The notes under the pieces: model-generated
Database searches by the model: none
Told to the model about the DNA's origin: nothing
Seen by the model: only the letters and a program-made list of their open reading frames with translations
Source: Kitasatospora setae KM-6054
GTDB taxonomy: Bacteria > Actinomycetota > Actinomycetes > Streptomycetales > Streptomycetaceae
DNA: 64,000 nucleotides
Assembly: GCF_000269985.1 (NCBI RefSeq)
Contig: NC_016109.1
Span: 5,704,001-5,768,000, forward strand
Reading direction: 5' to 3'
Part shown: in pieces, positions 45,701 through 60,021 of the stretch
How the letters are laid out: each line of letters begins with the position of its first letter
Numbering within the stretch: the stretch's first letter is position 1
Translations under genes and position numbers: made by a program

Positions 45701-46391
45701 CCAGCAGCTCGGCAAGGTCAACCCGCTCGCGCTGGAGGAGTTCGCCGCGCTGGAGGCCAGGCACCGGTTCCTCGGCGAACAGCTCGACGACCTGCGCAAG
45801 AGCCGCCGCGACCTGATGGACATCGTCCGCGACGTCGACACCCGGGTCGAGCAGCTGTTCACCGCCGCCTACCACGACACCGCCGCCCAGTTCGAGGGCG
45901 TCTTCGCCCGGCTGTTCCCCGGCGGCGAGGGCCGGCTGCTGCTCACCGACCCGGAGAACATGCTCACCACCGGCGTGGAGGTCGAGGCCCGGCCGCCCGG
46001 CAAGAAGGTCAAGCGGCTCTCGCTGCTCTCCGGCGGCGAGCGCTCGCTCACCGCCGTCGCCCTGCTGGTGTCGATCTTCAAGGCCAGGCCCAGCCCGTTC
46101 TACGTCATGGACGAGGTCGAGGCCGCGCTCGACGAGACCAACCTGCGGCGGCTGGTCGGGATCATGGAGGAGCTGCGGGAGAGCTCCCAGCTGATCGTCA
46201 TCACCCACCAGAAGCTCACCATGGAGTCCGCCGACGCCCTCTACGGCGTCACCATGAAGGGCGACGGCATCTCGCAGGTGATCAGCCAGCGGCTGCGGGT
46301 GCCCGGACAGGAGCGCGCGGACGGGCCGCACGGCGGGGCCCCGGACGGGCACAGGACGGCGCCGGAGCCCGCGCAACCGGGACCGGCCTAG
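42723..46391 (+). CDS. smc: Chromosome segregation protein SMC
   Basis: SMC has 1222 residues and is the ATPase of the bacterial condensin complex. Walker A is VVGPNGSGKSNVVDALSW near residue 32. Alanine/glutamate/arginine-rich coiled coils follow, with a hinge around 510-650 (LLGRPGVLGPVAELLTVATG). The second coil leads to the signature LSLLSGGERSLTAVALLVSI and Walker B PFYVMDEVEAALDETNLRR. The GTG start is at 42723. An acidic Gly/Asp/Ala linker (about residue 950) and a disordered C-terminal tail are present. ScpA/ScpB are not encoded here. Confidence 0.97.
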   Translation: MHLKSLTLRGFKSFASATTLRFEPGITCVVGPNGSGKSNVVDALSWVMGEQGAKSLRGGKMEDVIFAGTSGRPPLGRAEVSLTIDNTDGALPIDYSEVTITRTMFRNGGSEYALNGTVCRLLDIQELLSDSGIGREMHVIVGQGQLDSVLHADPMGRRAFIEEAAGVLKHRKRKEKALRKLDAMQTNLNRVQDLVAELRRQLGPLGRQARIARRAAGIQAELRDARLRLLADDLLTLRRAVEAEVADELALKLRRTTVEQELAAAIQREAVLEAQVEQLGPALEAARQTWYRLSSLAERTRGTIGLAEARIRAAATAGQLEERRGRDPEDLEREAARVREDEAALEEALEQARYALAEATEERADLERALADEETRLKAAARAIADRREGLARLQGTAAAARTRAAAAEAETDRLATARDEALLRAEAARAEHQHLSERGAEFTADEQEAEERHDRARAAHRDAERAASTARDALAAAEQERAALTARHDALALGLRRKDGSGALLGRPGVLGPVAELLTVATGFELAVAAALGAAAEAVAVTDPAAAADALDRLRAEDAGRAALLIADAPARPVPPTPATSAGARWAGELVDGPPGPAAAARRLLARTAVVEDLDTARELIAADPDWQAVTRAGDLFSAALAQGGSPGAPSPLETRAAVAEAARGIEELAARCERLAAELAAARELRAELAAETERLAALRRQGERRRAELAGALGRSGGAARAAADEAERTAAAAAAAADALAGARAAAEESAARLAAAEEIADGGEDEPDPAERDRLALAASAARQAETEARLAVRTHEERVRNLAGRADQLDRAARAEREARARAAERRDRARREGATAGAVATGARHLLGRIEETLAAAETERAAVEADRAVREAELRQFREHGRALKAELDRLVDAGHRDEVLRAEKRMRIEQLESRALEEFGIAAAELLAGYGPDQPVPPPPPADGAEPAAEDAGDGGDGGDAGDGARPYVRAEVERRLKAAERAHQQLGKVNPLALEEFAALEARHRFLGEQLDDLRKSRRDLMDIVRDVDTRVEQLFTAAYHDTAAQFEGVFARLFPGGEGRLLLTDPENMLTTGVEVEARPPGKKVKRLSLLSGGERSLTAVALLVSIFKARPSPFYVMDEVEAALDETNLRRLVGIMEELRESSQLIVITHQKLTMESADALYGVTMKGDGISQVISQRLRVPGQERADGPHGGAPDGHRTAPEPAQPGPA

Positions 46392-46415
46392 GCGCTACGT
46401 GATACTGGACGGGTT

Positions 46416-47666
46416 ATGGAATACGTGATCCTTGCCGTTGTCATTGCGGTGGTCGCCATCGGCGCGATCACCGGACTCGTCGTCTCCGGCAAACGACGCA
46501 GAGAACTGGACCAGCCGAGCCCGCGGCCGACCGTCACCGCGCCCGCCGAGCCGGAAGCGGCGAAGCCGGAGCAGGTGAAGGCCCCGCCCGCCGAGGCACA
46601 GGCACCCGAGGCCCCCGAGGCCCCCGAGACCGCCCAGCCCGAGACCGCCGAGCCCGGGACCGCCCAGCCCGAGGCCGCCGAGCCCGGGACCGCCGAGGAG
46701 GTGCGCGCCGAGGAGGCCGAGGCCGCGCCCGCGATCGAGGTGCCGGAGCCCACCGCCGGCCGCCTGGTGCGGCTGCGCTCCCGGCTCTCCCGCTCGCAGT
46801 CGACCCTCGGCAAGGGCCTGCTCACGCTGCTCTCCCGGGACCGCCTCGACGAGGACACCTGGGAGGAGATCGAGGAGACCCTGCTCACCGCGGACGTCGG
46901 CGTCGGCGCCACCCAGGAGCTGGTCGACAACCTGCGCACCCGGGTCAAGGTCCTCGGCACCCGCACCCCCGACGAGCTGCGCGGCCTGCTCCGGGAGGAG
47001 CTGGTCAAGCTGATCGGCACCGAGGCCGACCGCACCGTCCGCTCGGTCAAGCACGGGGACGGCCCGGCCGTGGTGCTGGTGGTCGGCGTCAACGGCGTCG
47101 GCAAGACCACCACCACCGGCAAGCTCGCCCGGGTCCTGGTCGCCGACGGCCGGAAGGTCGTGCTCGGCGCCGCCGACACCTTCCGCGCCGCCGCCGCCGA
47201 CCAGCTGCAGACCTGGGGCGAGCGGGTCGGCGCGCACACCGTGCGCGGCCCCGAGGGCGGCGACCCCGCGTCCGTCGCCTTCGACGCCGTCAAGCAGGGC
47301 ATCGCGGACGGCGTCGACACCGTCCTGGTCGACACCGCGGGCCGGCTGCACACCAAGACCGGCCTGATGGACGAGCTGGGCAAGGTCAAGCGGGTCGTCG
47401 AGAAGCACGGCCCGGTCGACGAGGTGCTGCTCGTGCTGGACGCCACCACCGGCCAGAACGGCCTGGTGCAGGCCCGGGTGTTCGCCGAGGTGGTCGACAT
47501 CACCGGCATCGTGCTCACCAAGCTCGACGGCACCGCGAAGGGCGGCATCGTCATCTCGGTGCAGCGCGAACTGGGCGTCCCGGTCAAGCTGATCGGCCTC
47601 GGCGAGGGCGCGGACGACCTCGCGCCGTTCGAGCCGGGCGCGTTCGTGGACGCCCTGCTGGGCTGA
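46416..47666 (+). CDS. ftsY: Signal recognition particle receptor FtsY
   Basis: FtsY has 416 residues and is the membrane GTPase that receives SRP-ribosome complexes. It has an N-terminal membrane helix (VILAVVIAVVAIGAITGLVV), an acidic Pro/Glu/Ala linker with repeated PETAQPE/EPGTA units to about residue 110, then the NG domain. G1 is VGVNGVGKTTTTGKLARVLV, followed by LGAADTFRAAAADQLQ, DTAGRLHTKTGLMDEL and TKLDGTAKGG. The ATG is 24 bases after smc. ffh, its partner, lies 7 kb downstream. Confidence 0.96.
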   Translation: MEYVILAVVIAVVAIGAITGLVVSGKRRRELDQPSPRPTVTAPAEPEAAKPEQVKAPPAEAQAPEAPEAPETAQPETAEPGTAQPEAAEPGTAEEVRAEEAEAAPAIEVPEPTAGRLVRLRSRLSRSQSTLGKGLLTLLSRDRLDEDTWEEIEETLLTADVGVGATQELVDNLRTRVKVLGTRTPDELRGLLREELVKLIGTEADRTVRSVKHGDGPAVVLVVGVNGVGKTTTTGKLARVLVADGRKVVLGAADTFRAAAADQLQTWGERVGAHTVRGPEGGDPASVAFDAVKQGIADGVDTVLVDTAGRLHTKTGLMDELGKVKRVVEKHGPVDEVLLVLDATTGQNGLVQARVFAEVVDITGIVLTKLDGTAKGGIVISVQRELGVPVKLIGLGEGADDLAPFEPGAFVDALLG

Positions 47667-47690
47667 GCCCCGGCGGTCGTCGCCCGCCGA

Positions 47691-47735
47691 CGAGGTCCGT
47701 TCGAGGAGGGAGTCGCCCTCCTGGGACGGACCTCG
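47691..47735 (+). terminator. Terminator of smc-ftsY
   Basis: A compound hairpin has outer arms CGAGGTCCGT (47691-47700) and ACGGACCTCG (47726-47735) and inner arms AGGAGGG (47704-47710) and CCCTCCT (47716-47722). It lies 24 bases after ftsY and probably also serves the convergent gene. Confidence 0.85.
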
Positions 47736-47762
47736 CGCCGTTCCCGGGACGCCCGCGGGGCC

Positions 47763-48428
47763 TCAGCTGGCGAACTCGGTCTCGCGGTCCCGGGTGCGGT
47801 GGCAGGCGTACGCCAGCGTGCCGAGCAGCAGGCGGGCCTCCGGCGGGGCGGTGTCGGCGGCCGGGCGGCGCAGCCAGCGCATCGGGCCGAGCGGGCCGAG
47901 CGGGGTCGGCGGGGCGGCCAGGTAGGAGCCGAGGCCGTGGCAGGCGAGGTCGAGCGAGGCGTCGTCCCAGCCCATCCGGTAGAGCAGGTCGGGCAGCCGC
48001 TCGGCGGTGCCGGGGGCGACGAAGAGCAGCAGCCGGCCGGCCGGGGAGGCCAGCACCGGGCCGACCTGGGTGCCCATCCGCTCCAGCCGGACCAGCGCCT
48101 GCAGGCCGGGCTGGGCCGGCACGTCCAGCACGTCGAACTGGTGGCCGGTGGGCAGCAGCAGCGGGGCGCCCTCCGGACATCGGGCGGCCAGCTCGGCGGC
48201 GGTGGCGCCGGGGGCGATCACCGGGCCGACCCGCAGGTGCAGGTTGGGCGCGGCGCACCGCGCGGCGCCGCAGTCGCAGGCGGTGCCCGGGCGCGCGGTC
48301 GGGCTGCCGACGGCCAGCGTCCAGCCCCAGCGGCCGGAGTACTCGGCGGCGGTCTGCAGCGCGGTGGGCCGGGTGCGGCGGCGGGCGCCGAGGGGGGTGA
48401 GCCGCAGGGTGCCGAAGAGCTTGTCCAT
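47763..48428 (-). CDS. Bifunctional primase/polymerase-like domain protein
   Basis: The product has 221 residues. It resembles the N-terminal prim-pol-like proteins annotated next to nsdA in streptomycetes: TALQTAAEYSGRWGWTLAVG, ARPGTACDCGAARCAAPNLH and LPTGHQFDVLDVPAQPGL. Catalytic acidic residues of active prim-pols are only partly recognisable, so enzyme activity is doubtful. The ATG at 48428 has GGGGG upstream. It is divergent from nsdA over a 448-base region. Confidence 0.72.
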   Translation of the reverse strand: MDKLFGTLRLTPLGARRRTRPTALQTAAEYSGRWGWTLAVGSPTARPGTACDCGAARCAAPNLHLRVGPVIAPGATAAELAARCPEGAPLLLPTGHQFDVLDVPAQPGLQALVRLERMGTQVGPVLASPAGRLLLFVAPGTAERLPDLLYRMGWDDASLDLACHGLGSYLAAPPTPLGPLGPMRWLRRPAADTAPPEARLLLGTLAYACHRTRDRETEFAS

Positions 48429-48876
48429 GCCACCCCCAACCGGTTCCGGTCGCCGCTGGTTACGGGAAGGTGACGGTGCGTCGCCCCGCGGACGCGTGGT
48501 GCGTGGCGCGCTGGAGGCGCGCGCGGACCGGCGCGCGCCGATCCGGGTCGCGCGGGCCAGCAGGCGCCTTGCACCGGCGCTTCGGATGCCGGATCGTCGT
48601 TGCCGCACGCGTGCCTCCGTCGGGTGCCGTCTGGTCCGGGCATGTGCCGCGGTCATGCCGAGCTGACTTCCAGTGAAGCGCGGCCGGGCGTCCGGTAGTT
48701 CACTCTTGGGGGTGGCGAAAGGTGGCGTTTCTCCGACGTTGCTCCCCCGGATGGCGGAGGGGCGCTACGTTCGGCATGCGCAATACGGAACGCAGCCGAC
48801 CGGTCACGCGGGCGGCGATGGAAACGGGTCAGGGCGAAGCGGGGCCCCGGGTTCGGGGCGGGATGGGGACGGTCCC
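48429..48876. promoter_or_regulatory. Divergent region between the primase-like gene and nsdA
   Basis: These 448 bases carry the two divergent promoters, but I cannot place them firmly. The nsdA frame stays open upstream to 48673, so part of this region could be coding if nsdA starts earlier. A GC-rich run with GCGCGC dyads lies at about 48520-48560. Confidence 0.35.
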
Positions 48877-52264
<3,388 letters not shown>

Positions 52265-52366
52265 TCACCAGCGCTGAGAACCACCGCTGAAAACCCTCCT
52301 GGCGGACCTGCCCACGCGGCAGGTCCGCCGAAGGCGTATCCGGCACCAGCACGCACGGGAGCAGAC

Positions 52367-54799
52367 GTGAGCAGCACCGACCCCGCCGAGTACGGCTACC
52401 CGGCCGAACGCGCCCGCCTGCTGGCCGACCCCGCCGCGGCCGGCCCGCGGCGGCGCGCCGCGCTGGCCCGGCTCACCGACGACTGGCTGGCCGGCCTCTA
52501 CCGGACGGCCGGCGCCCCCGCCCGCACCGCCCTGGTCGCCGTCGGCGGCTACGGCCGCGGCGAGCTCTCCCCGCGCAGCGACCTGGACGTGCTGCTGCTG
52601 CACGAGGGGCCGCTCGCCGCCGACCTGGCCGAACGCGTCTGGTACCCGGTCTGGGACAGCGGCGTCGCCCTCGACCACGCCGTCCGCACCCCCGCCGAGG
52701 CCCGCAAGGTCGCCGCCGAGGACCTCAAGGCCCAGCTCGGCCTGCTCGACGCCCGCCACCTGGCCGGCGACCCGCAGCTCACCGCCGAGCTGCGCTCCGC
52801 CGTGCTGGCCGACTGGCGGGCCGCCGCCCCCGAGCGGCTGCCCGAGCTGCGCGAACTCGGCCGGGCCCGGGCCGAGCGGCACGGCGAGCTGTCCTTCCTG
52901 CTCGAACCCGACCTCAAGGAGGCCCGCGGCGGCCTGCGCGACCTGGTCGCGCTGAACGCCGTCGCCGCCACCTGGCTCGCCGACGCCCCCCGGGACGGCC
53001 TGGACGCCGCCGCCCGCACCCTCGCCGACGTCCGCGACGCGCTGCACCTGGCCACCGGCCGGGCCACCGAGCGGCTCTCGCTGCAGGACCAGGACCAGGT
53101 CGCCGAACGGCTCGGCGTGCTCGACGCCGACACCCTGCTGCGGCAGGTCTACCAGGCCGCCCGCACCGTCGCGTACGCCTCCGACGTCACCTGGCGCACC
53201 GTCGACCGGGTGCTGGCCGAGCGGCGCCGGGCCGCGCCCCGCCGCGCCGTCCGGTTCGGCTTCCCGTTCAACGGCGCCCGGCGCGCCCCGGCGGGCCCGG
53301 CCGCGCCGGAGCGCCGCCCGCTCGCCGAGGGCGTGGTCGAGCAGGACGGCGAGGCGGTGCTCGCCCAGGCCGCCCGGCCGGCCGCCGACCCGGTGCTGCC
53401 GCTGCGGGCCGCCGCCGCGGCCGCCCAGGCCGGGCTGGCCGTCGGCTACGCCACCGTCCGCCGGCTGGCCGCCGAGGCCGCCCCGCTGCCGGTGCCCTGG
53501 CCGGACGAGGCCCGCGAGCAGCTGGTCACCCTGCTCGGCGCGGGCGAGGCGTGCCTGCCGGTCTGGGAGGCGCTGGAGGCCGAGGGCCTGATCAGCCGGA
53601 TGCTGCCGGACTGGGAGCGGGTCCGCTGTCGGCCGCAGCGCAACGCCGTGCACCGCTGGACCGTCGACCGGCACCTGATCGAGACCGCCGTCCGGGCCGC
53701 CGCGATGACCCGCCGCACCGCCCGCCCCGACCTGCTGCTGGTCGCCGCCCTGCTGCACGACCTCGGCAAGGGCTGGCCCGGCGACCACTCCGAGGCCGGC
53801 GAGGTGATCGTCCGCGACGTGGCCGTCCGGATGGGCTTCGGCAAGCGCGACACCGACACCCTCGCGCTGCTGGTGCGCCACCACCTGACGCTGGTCGACA
53901 CCGCCACCCGGCGCGACCCCGACGACCCCGCCACCGCCGACCTGATCGCCAAGACCGTCGGCACCCAGGCCCACCTGGAACTGCTGCACGCCCTCACCGA
54001 GGCCGACGCCACCGCCACCGGCCCGGCCGCCTGGTCGAGCTGGCGGGCCTCGCTGGTCGCCACCCTGGTCGAGCGCACCGCCGCCCGGCTGGCCGGCGAC
54101 ACCCGGCCGCCCGCCGCCGACCCCGAGGTCACCGCCGACCAGGAGCGGCTCGCCGTCGAGGCCGCCCGCACCGGCGGGCCCGCGCTCGCCCTGACCGCCC
54201 ACGCCGAACCGGCGGCGGACGGCGGCGAGCCGATGGGCGTCGAACTGACCCTGGCCATCCCGGACCGCCCCGGCCTGCTCGGCACCGTGGCCGGCGTGCT
54301 CGCCGTGCACCGGCTCGCCGTCCGCAAGGCCGGGCTGCGCGAGCTCGACCCGGTCGGCGCCGGGCCGGTCCTGCTGCTGTCCTGGACGGTCGCCGCCGAG
54401 TACGGCGACCTGCCCGAGGCGGCCCGGCTCCGCGCCGACCTGCGCCGCGCCCTGGACGGCTCGCTCGACGTCACCCGCAGGCTCGCCGAGCGCGACGCCG
54501 CCGCGCCCCGCCGGCGCGGCATCAGCACCCCGCCGCCGGTGGTCACCGTCGCCCCGCACGACGCCTCGCGCTCCGCCACCGTGCTGGAGGTCCGGGCGCA
54601 CGACGCGCCCGGCCTGCTGCACCGGATCGGCCGGGCCCTGGACGCCGCCGGCGTCCGGGTCCGCACCGCGCACGTCTCCACCCTCGGGGCGGAGGCCGTC
54701 GACGCGTTCTACCTCACCTCGCCGGACGGCCGGCCGCTGGCGGCGGACCGCGCCGAGCAGGTCGCGCGGGCCGTCCGGGAGGCCCTGGAGGAGCGCTGA
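52367..54799 (+). CDS. glnD: PII nucleotidyltransferase/deuridylylase-type enzyme GlnD
   Basis: The enzyme has 810 residues and modifies PII. The nucleotidyltransferase motif is VGGYGRGELSPRSDLDVLLL near residue 60. The HD domain shows LLVAALLHDLGKGWPGDHSE. Two ACT domains at the C-terminus (LTLAIPDRPGLLGTVAGVLA; VLEVRAHDAPGLLHRIGRAL) sense glutamine. In S. coelicolor GlnD is known to adenylylate GlnK. GTG start; it lies 102 bases after glnK and so probably shares its transcript. Confidence 0.95.
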   Translation: MSSTDPAEYGYPAERARLLADPAAAGPRRRAALARLTDDWLAGLYRTAGAPARTALVAVGGYGRGELSPRSDLDVLLLHEGPLAADLAERVWYPVWDSGVALDHAVRTPAEARKVAAEDLKAQLGLLDARHLAGDPQLTAELRSAVLADWRAAAPERLPELRELGRARAERHGELSFLLEPDLKEARGGLRDLVALNAVAATWLADAPRDGLDAAARTLADVRDALHLATGRATERLSLQDQDQVAERLGVLDADTLLRQVYQAARTVAYASDVTWRTVDRVLAERRRAAPRRAVRFGFPFNGARRAPAGPAAPERRPLAEGVVEQDGEAVLAQAARPAADPVLPLRAAAAAAQAGLAVGYATVRRLAAEAAPLPVPWPDEAREQLVTLLGAGEACLPVWEALEAEGLISRMLPDWERVRCRPQRNAVHRWTVDRHLIETAVRAAAMTRRTARPDLLLVAALLHDLGKGWPGDHSEAGEVIVRDVAVRMGFGKRDTDTLALLVRHHLTLVDTATRRDPDDPATADLIAKTVGTQAHLELLHALTEADATATGPAAWSSWRASLVATLVERTAARLAGDTRPPAADPEVTADQERLAVEAARTGGPALALTAHAEPAADGGEPMGVELTLAIPDRPGLLGTVAGVLAVHRLAVRKAGLRELDPVGAGPVLLLSWTVAAEYGDLPEAARLRADLRRALDGSLDVTRRLAERDAAAPRRRGISTPPPVVTVAPHDASRSATVLEVRAHDAPGLLHRIGRALDAAGVRVRTAHVSTLGAEAVDAFYLTSPDGRPLAADRAEQVARAVREALEER

Positions 54800-54902
54800 C
54801 CCGCTGTTCGCGCAGGGGCGCGGACCGCCCGCCGGGGGTACGGCTACCCTTGGGGGCGACGACAGTACCCGTACTCGATGCCGCAAGGGACCCGCGACCG
54901 AC

Positions 54903-56462
54903 GTGTTCGACACTCTCTCCGACCGCCTCGCAGCGACGTTCAAGAACCTCCGGGGCAAGGGCCGTCTCAGCGAGGCGGACATCGACGCCACCGCGCGCGA
55001 GATCCGGATCGCCCTGCTGGAGGCGGACGTCGCGCTCCCCGTGGTCCGCGCCTTCATCAAGCAGGTCAAGGACCGGGCCCTGGGCTCCGAGGTCTCCGGC
55101 GCGCTGAACCCGGCCCAGCAGATCATCAAGATCGTCAACGAGGAGCTGATCAGCATCCTCGGCGGCGAGACCCGCCGCCTGCGGTTCGCCAAGACCGGCC
55201 CGACCGTGATCATGCTGGCCGGCCTCCAGGGCGCCGGCAAGACCACGCTGGCCGGAAAGCTCGGCCACTGGCTGAAGAGCCAGAAGCACACCCCGCTGCT
55301 GGTCGCCTGCGACCTCCAGCGCCCCAACGCCGTCACCCAGCTCGGCGTGGTCGCCGAGCGGGCCGGCGTCGCCTTCTACGGCCCGCAGCCCGGCAACGGC
55401 GTCGGCGACCCGGTGCAGGTCGCCCGCGACTCGATCGAGTACGCCAAGCAGAAGCAGTACGACGTCGTCATCGTCGACACCGCCGGCCGCCTCGGCATCG
55501 ACGCCGAACTGATGCGGCAGGCCGCCGACATCCGGGCCGCGATCGACCCGGACGAGGTCCTGTTCGTGGTCGACGCCATGGTCGGCCAGGACGCGGTCAC
55601 CACCGCCCAGGCCTTCCTGGAGGGCGTCGACTTCACCGGCGTCGTGCTCTCCAAGCTCGACGGCGACGCGCGCGGCGGTGCCGCGCTCTCGGTCGCGCAC
55701 GTCACCGGCCGCCAGATCATGTTCGCCTCCAACGGCGAGAAGGTCGACGACTTCGACGCCTTCCACCCCGACCGGATGGCCTCGCGCATCCTCGGCATGG
55801 GCGACGTCCTCTCGCTGATCGAGAAGGCCGAGCAGACCTTCTCGCAGGCCGAGGCCGAGAAGATGGCCGCCAAGCTCCAGGGCGGCGGCAAGGACTTCAC
55901 GCTCGACGACTTCCTGTCGCAGCTGGAGCAGGTCCAGAAGATGGGCTCGATCTCCAAGCTGCTCGGCATGCTCCCCGGCATGGGCCAGATCCGCGACCAG
56001 ATCAACAACCTGGACGACAAGGACGTCAACCGGGTCGGCGCGATCATCAAGTCGATGACCCCGGCCGAGCGCTCCGACCCGAAGCTGATCAACGGCTCGC
56101 GCCGGCTGCGCATCGCCAAGGGCTCCGGCGTCCAGGTCGGCGAGGTCTCCGGCCTGGTCGAGCGGTTCTTCGAGGCCCGCAAGATGATGTCCGCGATGGC
56201 CTCCGGCAAGGGCATCCCCGGCATGCCCGGCATCCCCGGGATGGGCGGCGGCGCCAAGCGCTCCGGCAAGAAGGCCCCGGTCGCCAAGGGCAAGCGCAAG
56301 AGCGGCAACCCGCTCAAGCGCGCCCAGGAGGAGGCCGCCGCCGCCGAGCGCAAGGCCCTCGGCCCCGGCCAGGGCACCGCGCCGGGCGGCGCGTTCGGCC
56401 TCCAGCCCGGCAAGGGCCCGGCCGACTTCGACCTCCCCAAGGAGTTCAAGGACCTGCTGTAG
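54903..56462 (+). CDS. ffh: Signal recognition particle protein Ffh
   Basis: Ffh has 519 residues and is the SRP GTPase that binds signal sequences. The N domain begins MFDTLSDRLAATFKNLRGKG. G1 is LAGLQGAGKTTLAGKLG, with DTAGRLGIDAELMRQAAD and SKLDGDARGGAALSV. The M domain is Met/Gly-rich (ISKLLGMLPGMGQIRDQINN; GKGIPGMPGIPGMGGGAKR). GTG start. Its RNA partner gene is not in the window. Confidence 0.97.
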   Translation: MFDTLSDRLAATFKNLRGKGRLSEADIDATAREIRIALLEADVALPVVRAFIKQVKDRALGSEVSGALNPAQQIIKIVNEELISILGGETRRLRFAKTGPTVIMLAGLQGAGKTTLAGKLGHWLKSQKHTPLLVACDLQRPNAVTQLGVVAERAGVAFYGPQPGNGVGDPVQVARDSIEYAKQKQYDVVIVDTAGRLGIDAELMRQAADIRAAIDPDEVLFVVDAMVGQDAVTTAQAFLEGVDFTGVVLSKLDGDARGGAALSVAHVTGRQIMFASNGEKVDDFDAFHPDRMASRILGMGDVLSLIEKAEQTFSQAEAEKMAAKLQGGGKDFTLDDFLSQLEQVQKMGSISKLLGMLPGMGQIRDQINNLDDKDVNRVGAIIKSMTPAERSDPKLINGSRRLRIAKGSGVQVGEVSGLVERFFEARKMMSAMASGKGIPGMPGIPGMGGGAKRSGKKAPVAKGKRKSGNPLKRAQEEAAAAERKALGPGQGTAPGGAFGLQPGKGPADFDLPKEFKDLL

Positions 56463-56500
56463 GTCCTCCGCCCCGGCAACCCCGACGGGGGTGCCGGGCC

Positions 56501-56571
56501 CGGGACGGCGGAACAGCGACGGCGGGACAGGCGCGTGCGGACGGTTCGCATGCCCCTGTTCCGCCGTCCCG
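56501..56571 (+). terminator. Large stem-loop after ffh
   Basis: Perfect 16-base arms (56501-56516 and 56556-56571) surround a 39-base loop, beginning 39 bases after ffh and ending 19 bases before the acetyltransferase start. There is no T-tract. Confidence 0.65.
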
Positions 56572-56590
56572 TTGCGCCATGATGTCCCGT

Positions 56591-57115
56591 ATGCGCGTGA
56601 CGATCCGATCCCCCCGCCCCGATGACGTCGTCCCCTACGCCGAGGCGGTGCGGCGCTCCGCCGCGCACATCGGGAGGTGGAACCCGGTCGAGCCGGACGG
56701 CATGCCGGACCTGCTCAGCCGACAGGGCACCGGGCTGCGCACCTTCCTGATCGTCGACACCGAGACCGGCGGCCTGGTCGGCAAGTGCAACGTGGCGAAC
56801 ATCGTGATGGCCCGCTTCTGCAACGGCGTGATCGGCTACGACTCGTACCAGCCGTTCGCCGGGACCGGACGGATGACCGAGGGCATGCGGCTGGTCGTCG
56901 AACGCTGCTTCACCCCCGCCGACCGGGGCGGCCTGGGACTGCACCGGCTGGAGATCAACGTGCAGCCGGACAACGAGCGGTCGATCGCGCTGGCCCGCCG
57001 GCTGGGCTTCCGGCACGAGGGCTTCACGCCGCGGATGCTGTTCCTGCAGGACGCCTGGCGCGACCACGAGCGGTTCGCGCTGACCGCGGAGGAGTGGCCG
57101 ACCCCGGTGCGCTGA
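56591..57115 (+). CDS. GNAT-family N-acetyltransferase (RimJ/RimL-like)
   Basis: This acetyl-CoA transferase has 174 residues from the ATG at 56591. The fold is visible as GGLVGKCNVANIVMARFCNG, then DSYQPFAGTGRMTEGMRLV (acetyl-CoA loop) and LHRLEINVQPDNERSIALAR, as in ribosomal-protein N-acetyltransferases. CATGAT (56578-56583) ends 7 bases before this ATG, so the transcript is probably leaderless; earlier in-frame ATGs exist at 56579 and 56582. The acceptor is unknown. Confidence 0.87.
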   Translation: MRVTIRSPRPDDVVPYAEAVRRSAAHIGRWNPVEPDGMPDLLSRQGTGLRTFLIVDTETGGLVGKCNVANIVMARFCNGVIGYDSYQPFAGTGRMTEGMRLVVERCFTPADRGGLGLHRLEINVQPDNERSIALARRLGFRHEGFTPRMLFLQDAWRDHERFALTAEEWPTPVR

Positions 57116-57186
57116 CCCGGCGGGGCCGCGCGGCCGCGCGGCGTTGCGCACCGCCCGGCGTCCGGGATGTCCGTATCGTCCGATGG

Positions 57187-59091
<1,905 letters not shown>

Positions 59092-59205
59092 GCTTCCGCC
59101 CGGGGTCGGTTCCGAGGCCGGTTCCGGTTCCGGGGCCGATCGGGGCGGGGCCGGGGTGGGGGCGAGTGGGGGCGGGTGGGGGCCGGGGCCGGGCGGGGCC
59201 GGTCG

Positions 59206-60021
59206 TCAGGTGCGGGGGCGGGTGCCCGCCGCCCAGCGGAACTCGTTGACCATCCGCACCGAACCGTCCGGCCGCAGGTACGGGCGCAGCGCCTCCGCCA
59301 GCTCGGCGGCCACCGGCGCGTCGCCCGCGGCCTCCTCGGCCGGGTCGAACAGGCCGGTGGACAGCAGGCCGCGGACCGCCGAGTCCAGGCCCGCGTAGGC
59401 GAACGGGCAGCTCACCCGGCCGCTCTCGGACGGGCGCACCCCCGCCGAGGCCAGCAGCGCGCCCAGCACGCCCGGGCCGGCCGCCGCGAACGGGTCCGGC
59501 GCGGCGAGCGGGGCGTGCCGGCGGGCGACCTCCAGCACGGCGGCGCTCTCGCAGCGCTCCGCCGGACCCCAGGAGGCCACCACCAACTGCCCGCCCGGCA
59601 GGGTGCGCTCCGCCGACCAGGCGATCAGCGCGGGCGTCGGCGGCCGCTCGAAAACCGTCACCAGGGAGTGCGCCGGGCGGGGGACGGGGTGCGCCGAACG
59701 GGCGAGGGCCCCCGCGCCCCCGCCGGGCGCCACCTGCAGTCCGCGGGCCGCCGCGAGCTCCCGCAGCCCGCCGTCCGGCTCCACCCCCGCGACCTGCGCG
59801 CCGCGCCCCTCGGCGAGCAGCAGCGCCAGCCCCGACCGGCAGCCCACGCCCAGCAGGCTGGTCGCCGCGCCGACGTCGAGCCGGCGGTAAACGTCCTGGT
59901 AGAGGGGGACGAGCATGCGCTCCTGGATCTCCGCCCAGTCCCGCGCCCGACCGCTCCGCCCCGCCGGCGGGCCCGTCCGGACCCGGTCCACGGTGCTGCC
60001 GGTCACCTGCGCTGAAGCCAT
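59206..60021 (-). CDS. SAM-dependent methyltransferase-type protein
   Basis: The product has 271 residues from the ATG at 60021, which has GGGAGG 5 bases upstream. The SAM-binding motif is LLGVGCRSGLALLLAEGRGA and motif II is GAQVAGVEPDGGLRELAAAR, where a Cys replaces the usual second Gly. The later part is divergent (LPGGQLVVASWGPAERCES; MVNEFRWAAGTRPRT). It is probably a class I methyltransferase; the substrate is unknown. It is divergent from proS. Confidence 0.82.
   Translation of the reverse strand: MASAQVTGSTVDRVRTGPPAGRSGRARDWAEIQERMLVPLYQDVYRRLDVGAATSLLGVGCRSGLALLLAEGRGAQVAGVEPDGGLRELAAARGLQVAPGGGAGALARSAHPVPRPAHSLVTVFERPPTPALIAWSAERTLPGGQLVVASWGPAERCESAAVLEVARRHAPLAAPDPFAAAGPGVLGALLASAGVRPSESGRVSCPFAYAGLDSAVRGLLSTGLFDPAEEAAGDAPVAAELAEALRPYLRPDGSVRMVNEFRWAAGTRPRT

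Noticed and set aside
42144-46376. Minus-strand frame of about 1400 codons opposite smc
   Set aside because: smc is certain from Walker A/B and signature motifs; the reverse frame is Gly/Ala repeat-like.
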